Below are positions 1-13,543 of a DNA stretch of 64,000 bases, piece by piece. The stretch comes from Conoideocrella luteorostrata (Eukaryota > Ascomycota > Sordariomycetes > Hypocreales > Clavicipitaceae). Every line of letters begins with the position of its first letter. Position 1 is the stretch's first letter. Position numbers and translations under genes: made by a program. The stretch covers positions 248,001-312,000 of the forward strand of contig JASWJB010000005.1 in NCBI GenBank assembly GCA_032433595.1, in the 5' to 3' direction. The notes beneath the pieces were generated by a model. It was not told the origin of the DNA, ran no database searches, and saw only the letters and a list, made by a program, of their open reading frames with translations.

Positions 1-1347
1 CTCTATAATCATATTTGCCTTGTCAACCTCAGAAGAGAGTTTGTGAAGCGTTTGCAGCTTATTAAACGTGAATATGTCCTCCAGCTGGACATGTCGCTCA
101 TTCTCAGGTTGTGCTGGAGTCTGCGAAGAACCCGCCCCCGGCAAGGATTGCTGCATTGGTGGACGAGCTTGGGCGCTGAGACCGGGTGCCATTCTTGACA
201 GGCCATCGCTCAGGCGGGTTAAAAGTTTAGGCATTATCGAGGATTCTCCGTTACCCGTGTGCTGGGAAAGGCCTGTGGCCCGCCGAGAACGTCCAGTTGC
301 GATCGACGATGCACGCCTCAATTGTGCCCAATTGTCTGGAAATTCTTTTGCTATCTCAGAAACTGGGCTTAGTGTCACAGCTGCAGATGGCTCCTTGGAT
401 CGGAAGTCTAAATAGTCAATGTAGTCATTCCAGTGATGTGTGCACCATTCAAGAATCAACAAATGGGCTCGAAGAGAGGCGACAAAGGCCCCTGTTGGTG
501 TTTTCATTGCACAGGGGTCTTCTTTCTGGCTCTTTCTAGTGGATGTAGTTATGCGCTCTTTCATGGCGCCATCCCCTTTAATGATGATCCAGAAAGATCT
601 ACCAAGCTTAATATCGAAGGAGTGATACACCGTAATATATCTCAGAGGCCAGTTGTAATCATGGCTGCTTTTCTCATCGAATCCTAGAATGTTAAATGCG
701 TGCTGCAGTCGAGTTCCAGAGCGACCAAGGTGCTCAAGGCTTGTTCCAACGTATCGTTGGCCGATGTAGTCTTCCTGCCGAAATAGGGTCGTGGAAAGGG
801 GATCTTCTCGACTTCGAAGTTCAAAGCAGAAGTCGAGGAAGGATGGCATTACTTGATGATAAGAAAATAGGTATGTGAGCTGAGAAAATGTGCAACACAT
901 TCTCTCCCGATGGTTGAATGTTCTTAGGAAGCTTGAATGTCGGCGTCAAATCAGTTACCATGAACATAAATGGCGGGTTTAAACTTGCAATACTCACACA
1001 AATCTACATTGCGGATCCAGCGTGTTCTCATTTACATTTTCCTTCAGCTGTTGAAGCGATTCTATGTTGGGACTCAGATTGAATGCTATGTGCACTGGTC
1101 AGTTAAACTCGGCTTTTAGTTAAATTAAATTTGGCAACCCCACCATACCTTCGGCATTATCTACCAGATCCCATATAAAGATGCTTTGCTTGTCGTTGCG
1201 GAACAGGTTGTCCTTTTCATCGGATAGCCTATAACTGTATGCATTCAACGTATATTCGAACTTGTGCGTTTGCAACAGATTTTTTGGATAGGAGCTTGAA
1301 TCTGCACATGATGCAACAAACAGCTCGCGGGATGTGGGTAATGGCAT
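1..1347 (-). CDS. CorA-like (Mg2+ transporter family) protein, 3' part beyond window edge
   Basis: Three exons on the minus strand: 1347-1149, 1085-998 and 920 to the window edge. Introns 1148-1086 (GTATGG donor, TAG acceptor) and 997-921 (GTGAGT, AAG) keep phase. The N-terminus (MPLPTSRELF) runs into an IFIWDLVDNAE stretch, then a conserved SYHQVMPSFLDFC motif, then YHSFDIKLGRSFWIIIKGD. I associate this series with the large fungal family annotated as CorA-like transporter proteins. The third exon stays open for 920 nt to base 1, and a Ser/Pro-rich linker occupies its end. The membrane-spanning GMN region typical of CorA would lie beyond the window, so transport function cannot be confirmed. 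The family assignment is from recalled motif resemblance. The gene model itself is strong, because the splice junctions and the long open frame agree. Confidence 0.72.
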
Positions 1348-4122
1348 TGTTGATAATTTTCGAATCGTCTCAAATTTAACAGCGGTTGCAGATTGGTGGC
1401 AGACTTACACATTCAGATGGCAGTATCTTTTATATATATATACATATATATTTAATAAAAATTATTCGGTCGATTGCATTGTTATTTTGGCCGAATCCGA
1501 TGTGCCTTGGTAGCAGAGCCTCAGCTTGCGCGCCGAACAGGAGCTGAAACGAGCTCACAATGTGTAAAAACACAACCACGTGCTTGGATAGAGGCAACCC
1601 AGAGCAAAAGACAAAAGAAATCTGCCTTACTGTTTATATAGCTGTCAGGATTCTTGAGACAGCCTTGACCCCAATTCACGCCCCGCGAACATGTCAGCGA
1701 GGCAGATTTCAGGCGCCAGTGTCTCATAGCACGAAGGGGGAGGCGCAGGTACGACACCCCCCACTACGCACTGGCACACAAACAACAGGGACTTGCTGAG
1801 AATATTTTTCATACGATAACTATGTACAATCTGCGATATAGTACCTTGTTTTGGTACTTAAGAACGCCTTCCCCCGTGGCAAGTGTGAGTTCTGCCACGT
1901 CCCTGTGCTTGCTTCGCCAAGCCTTGTATCCTACACGAGCAATCTCTTGAGGGTTGACACGACTCATTGTGGCGACTAGTTTGTCGCCTCAATGACTGAT
2001 TTCACGCTGCCCACCTTAAAAGAGTGTCTCATCAATTAGTCGCCATACGCCTGATACCGGACATGGTTGTTTATGTACTGTCGCTCATCCTGAGGGTGGT
2101 TACATTAAATCAGCCGGGCGATCAAAAACAGGGAATGATTCAGGCATTACGAACATAAGTTAGGTAGCGAGGGATCTCTATCGTGAACTGATTGGCGCCG
2201 GGTTGCCTCTGTGTTAGAAGTTAAAGATTTTATCCACAGGCCTGAACATGACAAAACAAGAATCGTAGATAGAAGTGGAACGGACCTCAACGCGGATTTG
2301 GCTGCTTTGTTCGGGAAATATTAATCTCAGATAATTTTCCAGGTCTTGTTGCCATAGCCGATAAGCATCGACAGAGTCCCACACCAATGACATGATTGCG
2401 AAGCTGCTTCCGGGAAAATTGAATTGAATGCTAAGGCTGCAAAACACGCGACCGATGGTATGAGCCAAAAATGAACGAGTTTCAAGTCGAAAATTCTACG
2501 GAATGCTCTGCCTCGATCTTTCGCCGCTGAAAAAGGCAATGCAGGGCTTCTAATCACTGAGTGTCTTGCATATCTATGGAGTGCACTGGCTTTGACTGGC
2601 GCGGGGCGGCACAGAGTAGCACAGGGTGGCACAGGGATAAGCACAGCGCCTGGTTAAGGTCGAGAGCCGAAAAGCCCGAGAAGGAGGGAGAGAGGGAGGC
2701 ATCGGGGAGAGGGGGAGGGGAGAGCCCCGAGTCTGCCTTGGTCTTACCACCTGACAGTCGGCGCGAAGAAAGTGAGGGGTAACTATTGAGCCTCATTGCC
2801 ACGCAAATCCATCCCATTCACAACAGAGCAACCTCATACCGTATGCGCCATGTCAGGTGGCGGGCATAGACCAGGGTATGATTGGAGATGGCTTGAAACA
2901 CTGCAGCCACTCACTAGTGAAAGTGGCTCTCTGGATTGGCTGACTTGTACACGGGTGGCCACGATGGATGACAAGTCTGGCGAATGTTATCTTGCGTTGG
3001 CTTGTCGTATCCTGTCCAGCTGTGCCGTGTCCTACCGTGTCCTACCCTGATCCGCCCTACTCCGCCTTGGAATTAGAGTACAGATTAATTACCACAGCCT
3101 TTGACACAGGCATACTGCAATAAAATCAACTTGAGACATGTTGTTCTTCAAGAGACCTGACCAGAGCATATGGAACTTGCCCGGCGGACCTCGTATTGAC
3201 CAAGGTCACGGATCGGGCCGTGGTGGGGCGGGGAAGTCGCCGAATGGTTCTGTTAGTCACAAATATACGGAGAACTCCGCAGCGCCTTGGGCGACTGACC
3301 TCGTGATGGATGCCGAGAGACGATTCTCTTTGGCTGGCGAAACGGCTGCATGAGCTACTACGTGGCTCGAACTGAGACCGGGCGGAGGTGTACAGTCTGT
3401 GTGCATAAATTTCCAACCCCCAGAGGTCAGTTGCGGTACTCGAGCTGGGTTGGAAATTATTGCACCCCCACTGTAGGCTGTCCTAGCCCTCTCACTATTG
3501 GGCAGAAATTCTACGGCGCTTGATCGATGCACGTAACCAGAGCATGTCTTCGATAACTAGGATACGGGCCTTGCTCATGCCCCGATAAATTCACACAGCT
3601 ATCTCTCATTATTTCGGGTTCGATCAAAGGAGTGTAGGGAGTGCGACAAAAAAAAATACGAAACGCGGAAAAATTCTTTCTATCTAACGGCAATCTTCCA
3701 TATTAAATAGCTCTTTTTTGACCGAGGAGACACACTGTAACGCCCAAGCGACACTGAGACAACCAGTGTGCCGCCGGTGCAGCATATACCCGTTCCAGCA
3801 TGTAATGCGACGCACATAGGATCCCGTAACTCACATCAGACGGTGCTCTCAACAATTAAGAACGAGTTTTCATTCATAACTCAGACTAAGAGCAATATTA
3901 GTGGTTTTCATATGATGATCTGAACTTTTCAGATTGTCACTTACTGCTCAGACTGATGCGATTGCGTGAGGAGCGGGATGCCAATATGGTGACGCCGTCT
4001 TAAATTGAAGTTGGGGGGGCAGTAAAACGTGGATAACAGACTTCATACAACTACCGTCCCATTCAATTCACTACACGCGAGGTCATAATATAACGTATCA
4101 AGAAGGCGGCTCAGGATTGTTT
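1348..4122. other. Intergenic, no supported gene
   Basis: Upstream of the CorA-like start there is a TATATA run near 1430-1450 that could belong to its promoter. Around 2580-2770 the sequence is G-rich and repetitive (GGCACAGnGTGGCACAGGG-type steps). I see only short open frames without family features on either strand. Confidence 0.5.
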
Positions 4123-6940
4123 TCATAACATTTCCGGTTCGTCTTCATCTTCATCATCGCCTTTCTGAATAATACTACCCGTAAACATGGTGAATACATT
4201 GCCCGTGGCGATAGCTTTACTGTCGACAATGTCCCTATGGTGCTTGTTAGTAGGCATGAAGGTATGAATAAATGACTAGGAGGAAGCTATATAAATAACT
4301 TACCATCCCTTCTCTTTGCCAAATGTATCCAAATAGCGTAGATGCCGCTGACCGTCCAGATCGTCGCCAAAACGAATAAATTGCACCATGACTCGAGTCC
4401 GGTCGTCATATTTACGCGTGACATCCATCAACTTTTGAATGGGTCTCTCAACGCCGCATGCGGCGATCTTGTCATTGCCCCACTGACCATTAGTAAAGAT
4501 GAAAAGGCTGACCTCGACTCGCGGTTTATGTGGCTGGAGCTTTTTCTTGATTATGGAATTGACAACAACCCCAAGGCTGTGTTCCATGGAACCATCAACA
4601 CCTGAGAACTGGCATTTATCGAATGCATCTAACAAGGGCTGGCTGCTCCTCGTTAGTCGACCTGGTTGGTGGACAACCGATGGTTGCGAAGCAAATATGA
4701 GCTCGACACGATTTGGGTCCATTGGCTTTGCAATGTAAGTCAATGTCCGAATCGTTTTTCGAAGCTCGTCCTTATGCTTATGCATCTCAGGTGAGTCATC
4801 GACGAGGAAAACTTGTTCCCGGCCCTTCAAGAATTCTCGCAGGCGATGAATAGCGCCATCAACATATTTGTTAATGTCACCAATACCTTTCTTGGCCTCT
4901 ACCCATTCGTGGCACTGTTGAATAGTTAGCGTCGTATTGGCTTGGGGCGTCCGACTCGTGCATTGGGAGGACATTGGACGCGGAAAGTCGCGGAAAATAT
5001 TCGATCCCGGAGAGCTAAATGAGTCCCTACTGGGTGGCGAGATCGCACCGGGGCTTTGCACTCGTTTTGCTCTTGGAGTGCTTTCCAATGCAGTACCGTT
5101 GGGCCTGGGGTGGCTTGAAATGTTGAGTTGAGTGTGGCTGCTAGAGGAATGTCGTGGGCTGTGATGATTGGAGCTGCCGCTCGTTGCGGGCAGTCCACTA
5201 CCTTTCGAGTCGTCCCGACTACGGTTTTCGCTTTCTATTCGCAGTGCATTTGACGGGTCGTCTCTGCAAAGTGGTAACGGGCTGGGAGGATGCTCCTCGT
5301 TGATTGTGTTGCATAGGGTCTCATGGAGGTAGCGAGCTGACTTGCGAGATTTCGGATCACCTACTATACTGTGGTCTAGTAATACTTTGATGACCTTCGG
5401 GGTGACTGTGTTGCCGCCACAACTTTTAGTGGCCATGTCACACATGTTATCCACAGCTGACAGGCGTTCGCTGCCATTGTGAAAGCATCCAAGATGCCCA
5501 TTGTCTTCGAAATTGGACAGGCTGTCAGTTTCAAGTACCCGCATATCGTTGTAGAGATCAATGCCTTTGGTACCCAACCCAACCCAAACAGCTGCAATGC
5601 TCAAGATACAGCCCATCGCCCATACATCGGCCGTAGCGGTGATCTTGCATGGGCCATAAAGTGTGTACTTTGCATGATGGCTTGCTTCGGGAGCCGCTAT
5701 CAAGTCTGGTTAGGCTATTGCGCAACTGTTAGAATAGCCAACGGGTGCAAGTCTTACCAAAATCGTGGTTGCCATGACGGTCAGGCACTGCCATGTCCGA
5801 CCGGCCATTTGGCACGGATTTAACGTAGCTATGCCCAAAATCGGCAATGACAGGGACGAAATCGTAGACCGAGCTCGAATTATCTTCTTTTTTGGCAATG
5901 AGAATATTATCGGGTTTCAAGTCTTCGTGTACAATCCTGTCGGGCGGGGGTTGTGATCAGCGAGGTGGACGTAGGCGGTGAACCCAACCAAATGCATTAA
6001 CATACCCCAGATTAGTCACACCTGCACCATCAAAGTGATGCAAACCATGCAGCCCTTTCCAGACACTGCAAATGCTGCGCCAAAAGCGACGGATATCGTC
6101 TGATGTCGTTGGCTTTGGCGTGTTTGTAAAGTAGTCGGCCAGGTTTCCTCCATCAACATACTGCAGAACCAAATTGTACATGCGATTCTGCACAAACGAG
6201 CCGTAATAACCGACTATATTCTCGTTCCTTAGTTCCTGGACCGCAGCGAGGGCGTTGTGCTCGTTTAAATAGTGGTTTTGAAACTGAGGAAAGTAAGATT
6301 TGATGATTACATCAACTTTCTGCGGCTCCTCGTTGCGTCGGTAAGGCGACTTTGGAACAAGATTAATGGGGATTTTGGTTTGGCTGACTGGATAGCTAGG
6401 GTGGTGCCACACTCGCACAACCGCTTTTTTAATGATGCAAGAGTCACTCTCTTTAATAACCGTTTGCGAATGGATCGGCACAATGATTTGATCCGGAAGG
6501 CAAACGCCAGAGAGCTGCGCCCAGTTAATTATAAGGGGATGAAACAACCACTGATGCTCCAAAACATCAGTTCGCAGCGCTCGATACGTTGGGGCGTCGA
6601 GCATTTTCGGAAGGTCGCGCCGTGCCAGGTGATCGTCTGTGATCCGCTGCTCCACGAATGCCTGCAGAAACTCAACCTTATCCGAGTATACCAACAACGA
6701 AAAGTTTCGCAAATAGCGTTCTTGGACTGTTTTGACTAGGTACGTAACGGGTTTGTCGAGTGATTTAAGAACATCTCGTACATTGCGATCGTCCCAATAT
6801 TGTTCCAGATCCACATAGGAAACATATGATTGTTGCTGACCGAGTCCATTCGTCCCTTCGCATTTTACTTCACTGACGAATGCAGCGAATCGCTGGAGGG
6901 CCTGGCATAGGGCTGTACGATCCTGCCCTGCGCCAGACAT
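4123..6940 (-). CDS. Ser/Thr protein kinase with C-terminal vWA-like domain
   Basis: Four exons: 6940-6006, 5936-5758, 5705-4304 and 4234-4123. Introns are 69, 52 and 69 nt, all GT-AG and phase-consistent, giving 875 aa. Residues about 1-160 form an N-terminal region of the type seen in fungal NLR-associated kinases. The kinase domain follows: GYYGSF and LVLQYVDGGNLADY, catalytic loop IVHEDLKPDN (HxDxKxxN intact), ADFG, and an AAPEASH substrate-loop motif. A Ser/Pro-rich linker (about residues 520-600) leads to a vWA-like module with FLVDDSPEM as a MIDAS-like DxS and a later LFIFTNGQW strand. The acidic tail is GDDEDEDEPEML. The catalytic residues suggest an active kinase. The vWA module suggests protein binding, perhaps metal dependent. 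The substrate is unknown. Kinase-vWA fusions occur in fungal signalling and non-self recognition proteins; a role here is inference. Confidence 0.85.
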
Positions 6941-8520
6941 TGGCAGCAGCGACTCTTCAGTACGCCTAGATAACTCTACCGAAAAATATGTAAGGTATTA
7001 CTCGCATACCGAATCAACGCGGCAGAAATAGGGAGCGAATGATGATGGATGACGCTGGATGTTTCTTGCGGCCAAAGGACAGCGCAGAGCTGGGAGAAGT
7101 TGAAGAAGGTCCGAAGGAGGAGCGGGGGTTGATCCAGCCGAAGCGCCAAATGGACCAGCGCAGCTCAACAACTCGGCTCGAGGTCGACTGGTAAGGACGT
7201 TCCCACATAAGTCTGGCGAATGTTGTCTTGACCTTGACCCTTCGCCGGTATGATGCTGCGAAATAAGGAAGCAAGGCTGTGTTGATGCGTTGAAGAGCAG
7301 CGAGCGCGATACAAATACAGATTGCCACAGCTTCACTCATCCAGGCGCCAGGCAGCCAACTGCTTTGCCCCACTATCGATCACCCACCACACCATCCATT
7401 CGAAGCGGTAAACTGGTCTGCTCATTTGGAAGTCAGCAATGTTGATAAGGCTGGCTGTTCAACCCTGCCAACTAATGCAAGGCGTCTCTGTACGGGACCG
7501 CGGACTCTTAGCAGAGCGTGCTGCCTGGCAGAAAGCCTCGCATCGCCACCAAATGCCAGTACGCTAGGCTTCATGCGATGTTCGCTCAGCAACGCCCTAA
7601 TCACTTTGCTGGGCAGTTCCTATCCTCTGTCAGTTCATCAAGTATCCAGGAGCCAGGAACTATGTTTTCCGTGGTGGTTTGATGCTAGCTTACGCCCCCA
7701 CCACCATCTGACCCGTCTAGCGAGCTGAGATAGATGGGCCAACAAGAACCAGCAGTCGGCTTTCTTGATTCGTGTCGGGAAGATGTCATTGATAGGTTGA
7801 CCCACGCTGAAATTAGCTGCTAGGTCTTTCTATTGTTGTCATTCTTCAGCATCTGATCACGAAGCCGCCAGGCATCGCTCATCGCTCATCACCATGGCAG
7901 TTTAAGTAATCGTCTCCTGGGTTACAGTTCCTGAGGCCTGTGCCGTAGAGTGGGTATGAGGATACCTCTTGATAGATGTAGCTGCTTCACTATTATGTTG
8001 TCAGATGAGATCTCTATTCGCTCAGAGTTTGTGAGACATGAATATTATATGCATGACTACTTGTGGCCATAGTCACTACTGGAGCTGCCTCAAAACAATA
8101 TAATACAATGCTACTCGAAACTAACCTAAAATTGATACAGGAAAGGCACAAAAGCGCTTAATGGGGTTTGACTTTGTCGAACTCCCTCGTTCCTGCGGCT
8201 TTGTCTGCTGAATTGAAACCCGCACAATGTTGCCTCTAGACTAAACAATTCGTTCCGGCAACGCCTTTTTTTTTTGTGAAATGAGCACATCGTTGTGACC
8301 CCACACTCATCAACTGTGCCAGAGCGATGGATTATAGAAGGAAACATGAAGGGAAGGGAAAAACCAACCACGCTGGCGCTGGCGCTCTCGCCTGCGCACA
8401 CGAGGAGAAGTGAGAGGTTAATCACGAACTTTGCTGATCAAAGAAAGTCAATTTGGCGTCAATTTGGCGTCAATTTGATGCTCGTCCATCAGTGTAGTCA
8501 TTTGCACCTATAAATCCTCA
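6941..8520. other. Intergenic region between kinase 5' end and chitinase 3' end
   Basis: It contains the upstream region of the kinase gene and the 3' flank of the chitinase gene. Short open frames exist on both strands but have no motif, signal peptide or intron pattern I can defend. A short duplicated step (CAATTTGGCGT) occurs at 8450-8470. Confidence 0.5.
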
Positions 8521-11500
8521 TCACGGAGCTTTTTTGTAGTCGTATTTTGGGCCGCCTTGATTGACGACGTAGGGATCAGCGTTCAAGAGCGCAAAGCCTC
8601 CCGGGTCCCCCGCAGCGATGATCTTAGGCCAGCACGGATTATCCGCCAGGCCATCATCCACCGGGTGGCTACCCGCTTGGCCCCAGGTGATACTAAATTC
8701 AGGATGCTCGTCTACGTCAACCAGAGCCGTGATCTCGGTGTGCCCGACGGCAATGTTCTTGGATCTTTTCTTGCTCGCCCTGGTGACCTCTCCGACCACA
8801 TCCTGGTCCGACATCTTTACGACTAGGGACCCAAAGCATGCCCCTTTCCACATTTGGCCCGCTCTTTGATTCCATTCGTTGGGCAAGTAGCGCATCAATT
8901 GTCCGCCAGGAGTCTTGGATCCAGCATACTTGAAGGCAGGGTCGTTTTCGGTCAGAAAATATGCTGGGGGGTACTCATCTCGATCGCAAGCCTTATCCCA
9001 AGTTCTGCCGGGGGCGTCTGTAGCTATCCATGCCGGGTGGGCATGCTGGGCGTTCCAGCTTTTGGTGGCTGATGCATCTAGTCGGTAGGCTGTCGTGGCG
9101 GCCTCGGGCGGGCAGGTCAGCGTTGACCACTGTGGACTGACCGATATGGCTGAGCTGTAATGGAAACAAGCCTGCGAGTAGGCTTTATCGCAGTGCTTGA
9201 CCACCTTTGTCGGCGCCGGGCCGTACTTGAGTGATGTGATGACCATGTCCTTCGTTACCGTCTTGTCGTTGTCACAAGAGAACGATCGCACCGTGTTCTT
9301 CACCCCGGACTGACCCATCCGCTTGAGATCCTTGCCCAGTTTGATGAGGCATTTCTTCTTGTTACCGGGTTTATTAGGATTTCTGTTCGGTGGCTTTTGG
9401 CCGCCACTACTCGGGCCCGGCCTGTTTCCTCTAGGCAGAGGCGATCGAGTCCTGGGATTTATTTTATCGCCCCTCTTGCCGCTTCCCTTTTTGATGTTTT
9501 TGGGGCTTCTCCAGCTCCCGGCGTCGGTAACGGAACCGAGAATGTCAAAGGCTTTTTTGATGCTCTCGGGGACCAAGTCACTTCCTCCGCAAGGCGTGAG
9601 CCACCACTCAAAGGCGCCAGCTGGATCTTCTGACTCGTCATAGACATATTTGTATGTCTGTACGGCGCTGTGAGCAGCATCTTATTTTTTTTTCCTTTAT
9701 TAGCTACTGGTAGGTGGCAGTGAAGATGAATTGAATGCCGGAAAAAAAAAAATAAGAAACTCACCCAGCCCAGCTTGCAAAGGCTTTCCAACCTCAGGAA
9801 AGATGTCTGAACCAATATCTACTACAAGTTTAAGTGCCGACATGAGTAGGTAACAACCAATCTATGATGACCAACGGGGACGTCGGCCATTTGTTATTAA
9901 AAGAACAGATCGAAAATGGAGCTGAAAAACAAAGACGTACCTGTGCAATCGTCGCCATTGCATCAATAACGGTCTCAGCAAGGTAGTTAATAAGCCCGTT
10001 GTCGCAGTTACACATTCCAGGAAGGACCTCGTCATGGGTTCCGGGATAATCCCTCCACGGGAGCGGCTTGTCGAGGGGATAGTTTCCTACGCAGCCATAG
10101 TTTGTGATTCTACCCTCCTCTTTGGCTTTCTCAATCTCCTCGTGGCACACAGGCTCGCACTGAACCGCGCTGTCTGAGAACTTGGCGCCTTTGTAAAAGA
10201 GACAGTGATGAGCGGCTTCCCATCGCGCGTCGGTGTAGTTAAAATAGGAGTCTTGCTCGCCAATTTGCACAACGCCGTCGTCCTCCGGCTCTGGTGGGAC
10301 ACACAGGTCCGGCGGACAGAATCCGTACTTGCAAGAGAACTTACAAAGACGATTGAGATCAACGTCCAGAACATCAATTGCCACTATGTTGACGTCAGGC
10401 ACTTCCTTGGGAAGCGGTGGCAGCTTGCCAGACTGGACGCAATCGCAAAGAGTTCTCGGACAGAATCCGTATCCACAAGCAAACTCGCAAAGGTCGCCCG
10501 TGTTGGTGGTCATATCACGCCCTTCCACGCAACCTACTCCCGAGTCAGATCGTTCAGGTGGTATGTCCCAGTCTTCCGCGGTGAAAGACTGTAAGTCTAC
10601 TGCCCAGTCGATACTGCCGGCAAAATTCAACTTCTTCCAATCCTCGCGCCGCGTATCCTTGGTTGTCGGTGTCATATAGCTCACATAGTCACCTTGAATT
10701 GGTATGGTCAGCATGAGAATTTGGCATAATAATTTGCAGGTGTGAGTTTAATGTCAGAATATCAAGGCGAGTGGACAAACCTTCGTAGAGCATAACGTCA
10801 GTGTTGGAATCACCATCATGAAAAACCTTTACGTCGTCACCCTTTTTCAGAATCTCGAGAATCTCAGCATATGCGATATACCCTCCGGTTTTAGTGCATC
10901 GCCCAGGCTTGGCATCAGACTGGGTCCTGGAGCCAGTAAAGTCACAAGTAGGTCCCCAACAACCATTGCTAGCCATGTGGAAAGTTCTTCCGTAGCTGGA
11001 TTCACCAACAAATATTTTGTTATTTGGTACGCCAGCCTTGGTTACTGAAACATTAAGGTTAGCTTCTCTCATCATAACATGGATTTCCTGAACGTACTCA
11101 TTGCGAGAGCGTTTGATGTTTCGGTAAGGTTCACTAGCGCCCACGGTTAGGATAAAGGAGCATGAGAAACGTTGCGAATAACTCTCGATAGTTCTATCTC
11201 ACCGTGGCTGCGAATGCATTTGCCCGAGGCACACGAGTCAAATGCATTGACGTTGCCATAATCCCACTGCCCGTGTAGATCATACGTCATGTAAACTATG
11301 TAATCCACCACAGCGGCGATTCGATCTATGGGAAAAGCTTGGAGATACCAAAAAGATGCGGGTGCGGCGATGGAGACCGATTTTTCCGGACCCAGCTGTT
11401 TCTTAAGAACTGTCAAGAATTTGAGGTAATCGATGCCATCTCTTTTCTGCCCGATGGGCTTGCCTCCGACAAGAATATCTGGTGCCTGTGTACAATCGTC

Positions 11501-13543
11501 AGAAGACCTCTTACTTGCCCAGGGATGCATAGCCTGAATACTTACCCCGGGATATTCCCAGTCAATGTCAATACCATCAAAGCCCTCATCCTTGGCAAAC
11601 TTGGCGAGATTGGCTGCAAAAGTGTTTCTGTTGTCGATGATTGCAGATCGAATAATGTTGTAAGTCGCCGGCTCGGTCGAGTACGCCCAGCCCCCAAATG
11701 ATAGGATTTTCTTCACACCAGTCAACTCCTTGAAGCTAGACCACTGGTTCTTGGTGTTATTGACAACAGGCATCCACGTGTTGGGGTCAATGCTGGCAAA
11801 GCCCCAGTGTATGTGAGTATAAGTGCCATCCGTATTGGCATTTTTAGCCTTGAGCCATAAGCATTCGCGTTCTAGGTTGAAAGATTCGTAGTATCCGATC
11901 CGCTGGAAAGATACAGGAGGCCCAGAGTTTTGCTTGATCTTGGTTTCGCAATTCGAGATGCATGTGCTTTGAAATCCCTTCTTTTTAGTCCCCGGGCCAC
12001 CACCTTCTGGAGCGTTAATAGCACAATGCCCCGGGAATACGCCGCAAAATCCCCAGTTACTGCAGCAAGCCTTAAGTGGACAGGGGTTAAGATCAGCCAG
12101 TGACACGGAGGAGTTTGTCGGCGGCTTGGTACCAGGGACTAATGGCCCGCACTGAGTTCCCATTTGAGGCGGAGGCATTGGCGGTGTGCCTTTGCTCACG
12201 CACATACTGTATCCGACAAGCATGTCCTTACACTCGGTCCAAGCCCATGTCTTTCCCTTATTCCATTTCTCCAAGTCTTCAACCGTCACACCATATTTCT
12301 TAGACACCGCGAAACAAGAGTCTCCATTGCGGATTAAATGACTGGCGCAAGATCCGTCAGGTCCAGCTTGTGGCGAATCTGGCTTTGGTACGCTGCCAGA
12401 CGAGCAGCACGCAGTGTCTCTTGGCTGGAGAGTGGAGCAAAAGTTGGGTTTGGAGTTGAACTTGCTAAAGGCATACGGAGTTATACCGCATCGTTCAGCC
12501 AGGATAGCACAGGTATCATGCTCAACTACCTGAACGGAACGGCACACAGCCCTCTTGTCTGCCCGATTGACTGGTCTAATCTGAGTTCTTAACAGTCGAG
12601 AAATCAGATTAGAAGTAAGAGAAGTTCCGTTGCCACTAGAAGTACCATTATGTTGGACTACACCAAACAGCTTAGCACCGGACTGGACTCCTTTGGAGCC
12701 CAGGACGCCGTTGGCATAGTTGCCCTGGCTCCAGCCCAAAATCGTCTGCTGAACCGCGCTAAGGTTTCTGTTGTTATCAATGAAAATGCCAAAAATTGAA
12801 TCCGGTTGTCGACCGTTGTCATAGTATTGAACAATGGCTTGGTCTGGAACTGAGTTGTCACTTTGTAGTTGCTTCGACAGCGCTGCGAGTGCGGAATCTG
12901 CCGTTGACTTCGTGATATGTTCACCGATGTAAACACCGGCAACAAATTGATTGTGGTAACCGAACAGAAATTTCTCGTCGCAATTGTCTTTGGCGGCAAA
13001 AAATTGCCGCATCCCCTTCAGCAGATCAACAGCATCACTACTGTTGGGTGTCTTGCGCGTGCTGGTAACAACTTCTATTTTGCCCGGAAGTTGCATTCCG
13101 GACGTAGAACAAGCTACAGAGGTCGACTCTAATCCACCATACTTGGCTGATTCGTCCAACTTTTTGGGGTTTTCCACGATTGACGCTGCCTCTGCCGCCG
13201 ACGCCATAATAGAACCATGTTCCGCAGGATTCAACGTGCAACTGCGGATAATAATGTTCGATTGAGGATCGCTAAGAGGCTGAGATACGGAAAACTGGAG
13301 CAACATGGGCTGCTGGCAGCGCTTCAGACGACCTACAGACGAATAAGGAATCCAGCTGTGCGGGTTTGAGTAGTCGACGCATGGGAGGGGGCATTCGTGT
13401 TGATCAATCTGGTAGGTGCTGATATCGCTAATAGGTGAGAAATCATTTTCATAGGCAGGTTCTACGGCCTGAGATCCATCAATATTGATGGCAGCTAGAA
13501 CAAGCCTGGCACTAAGCAAGAGAGCGGCCGTAATGGACCACAT
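8521..13543 (-). CDS. Subgroup-C (LysM + chitin-binding) GH18 chitinase
   Basis: Seven exons: 13543-11546, 11485-11203, 11133-11098, 11044-10781, 10692-9941, 9861-9765 and 9680-8521. All junctions keep phase, giving 1529 aa. A signal peptide (MWSITAALLLSARLVLA) starts the protein. LysM 1 is at about 334-380, LysM 2 at about 399-450, and a Cys-rich ChtBD1-type module (NPCPLKACCSNWGFCG) at about 463-510. The GH18 barrel starts near 547 and carries the complete catalytic motif DGIDIDWE at 656-663, with the general acid Glu663. Later Cys-rich CxYGFCPxxLC repeats and a large C-terminal domain match the class resembling yeast killer-toxin alpha/beta chitinases. It is secreted and predicted to hydrolyse chitin. 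Such enzymes are linked to attack on, or remodelling of, other fungi. A secreted four-LysM gene lies about 4 kb away on the opposite strand, a pairing seen in other fungi. No break was found. Confidence 0.93.

Noticed and set aside
68..878. Several plus-strand frames at the left edge
   Set aside because: They are shadows of the minus-strand CorA-like exon, which is open through the whole interval and has matching splice junctions upstream.
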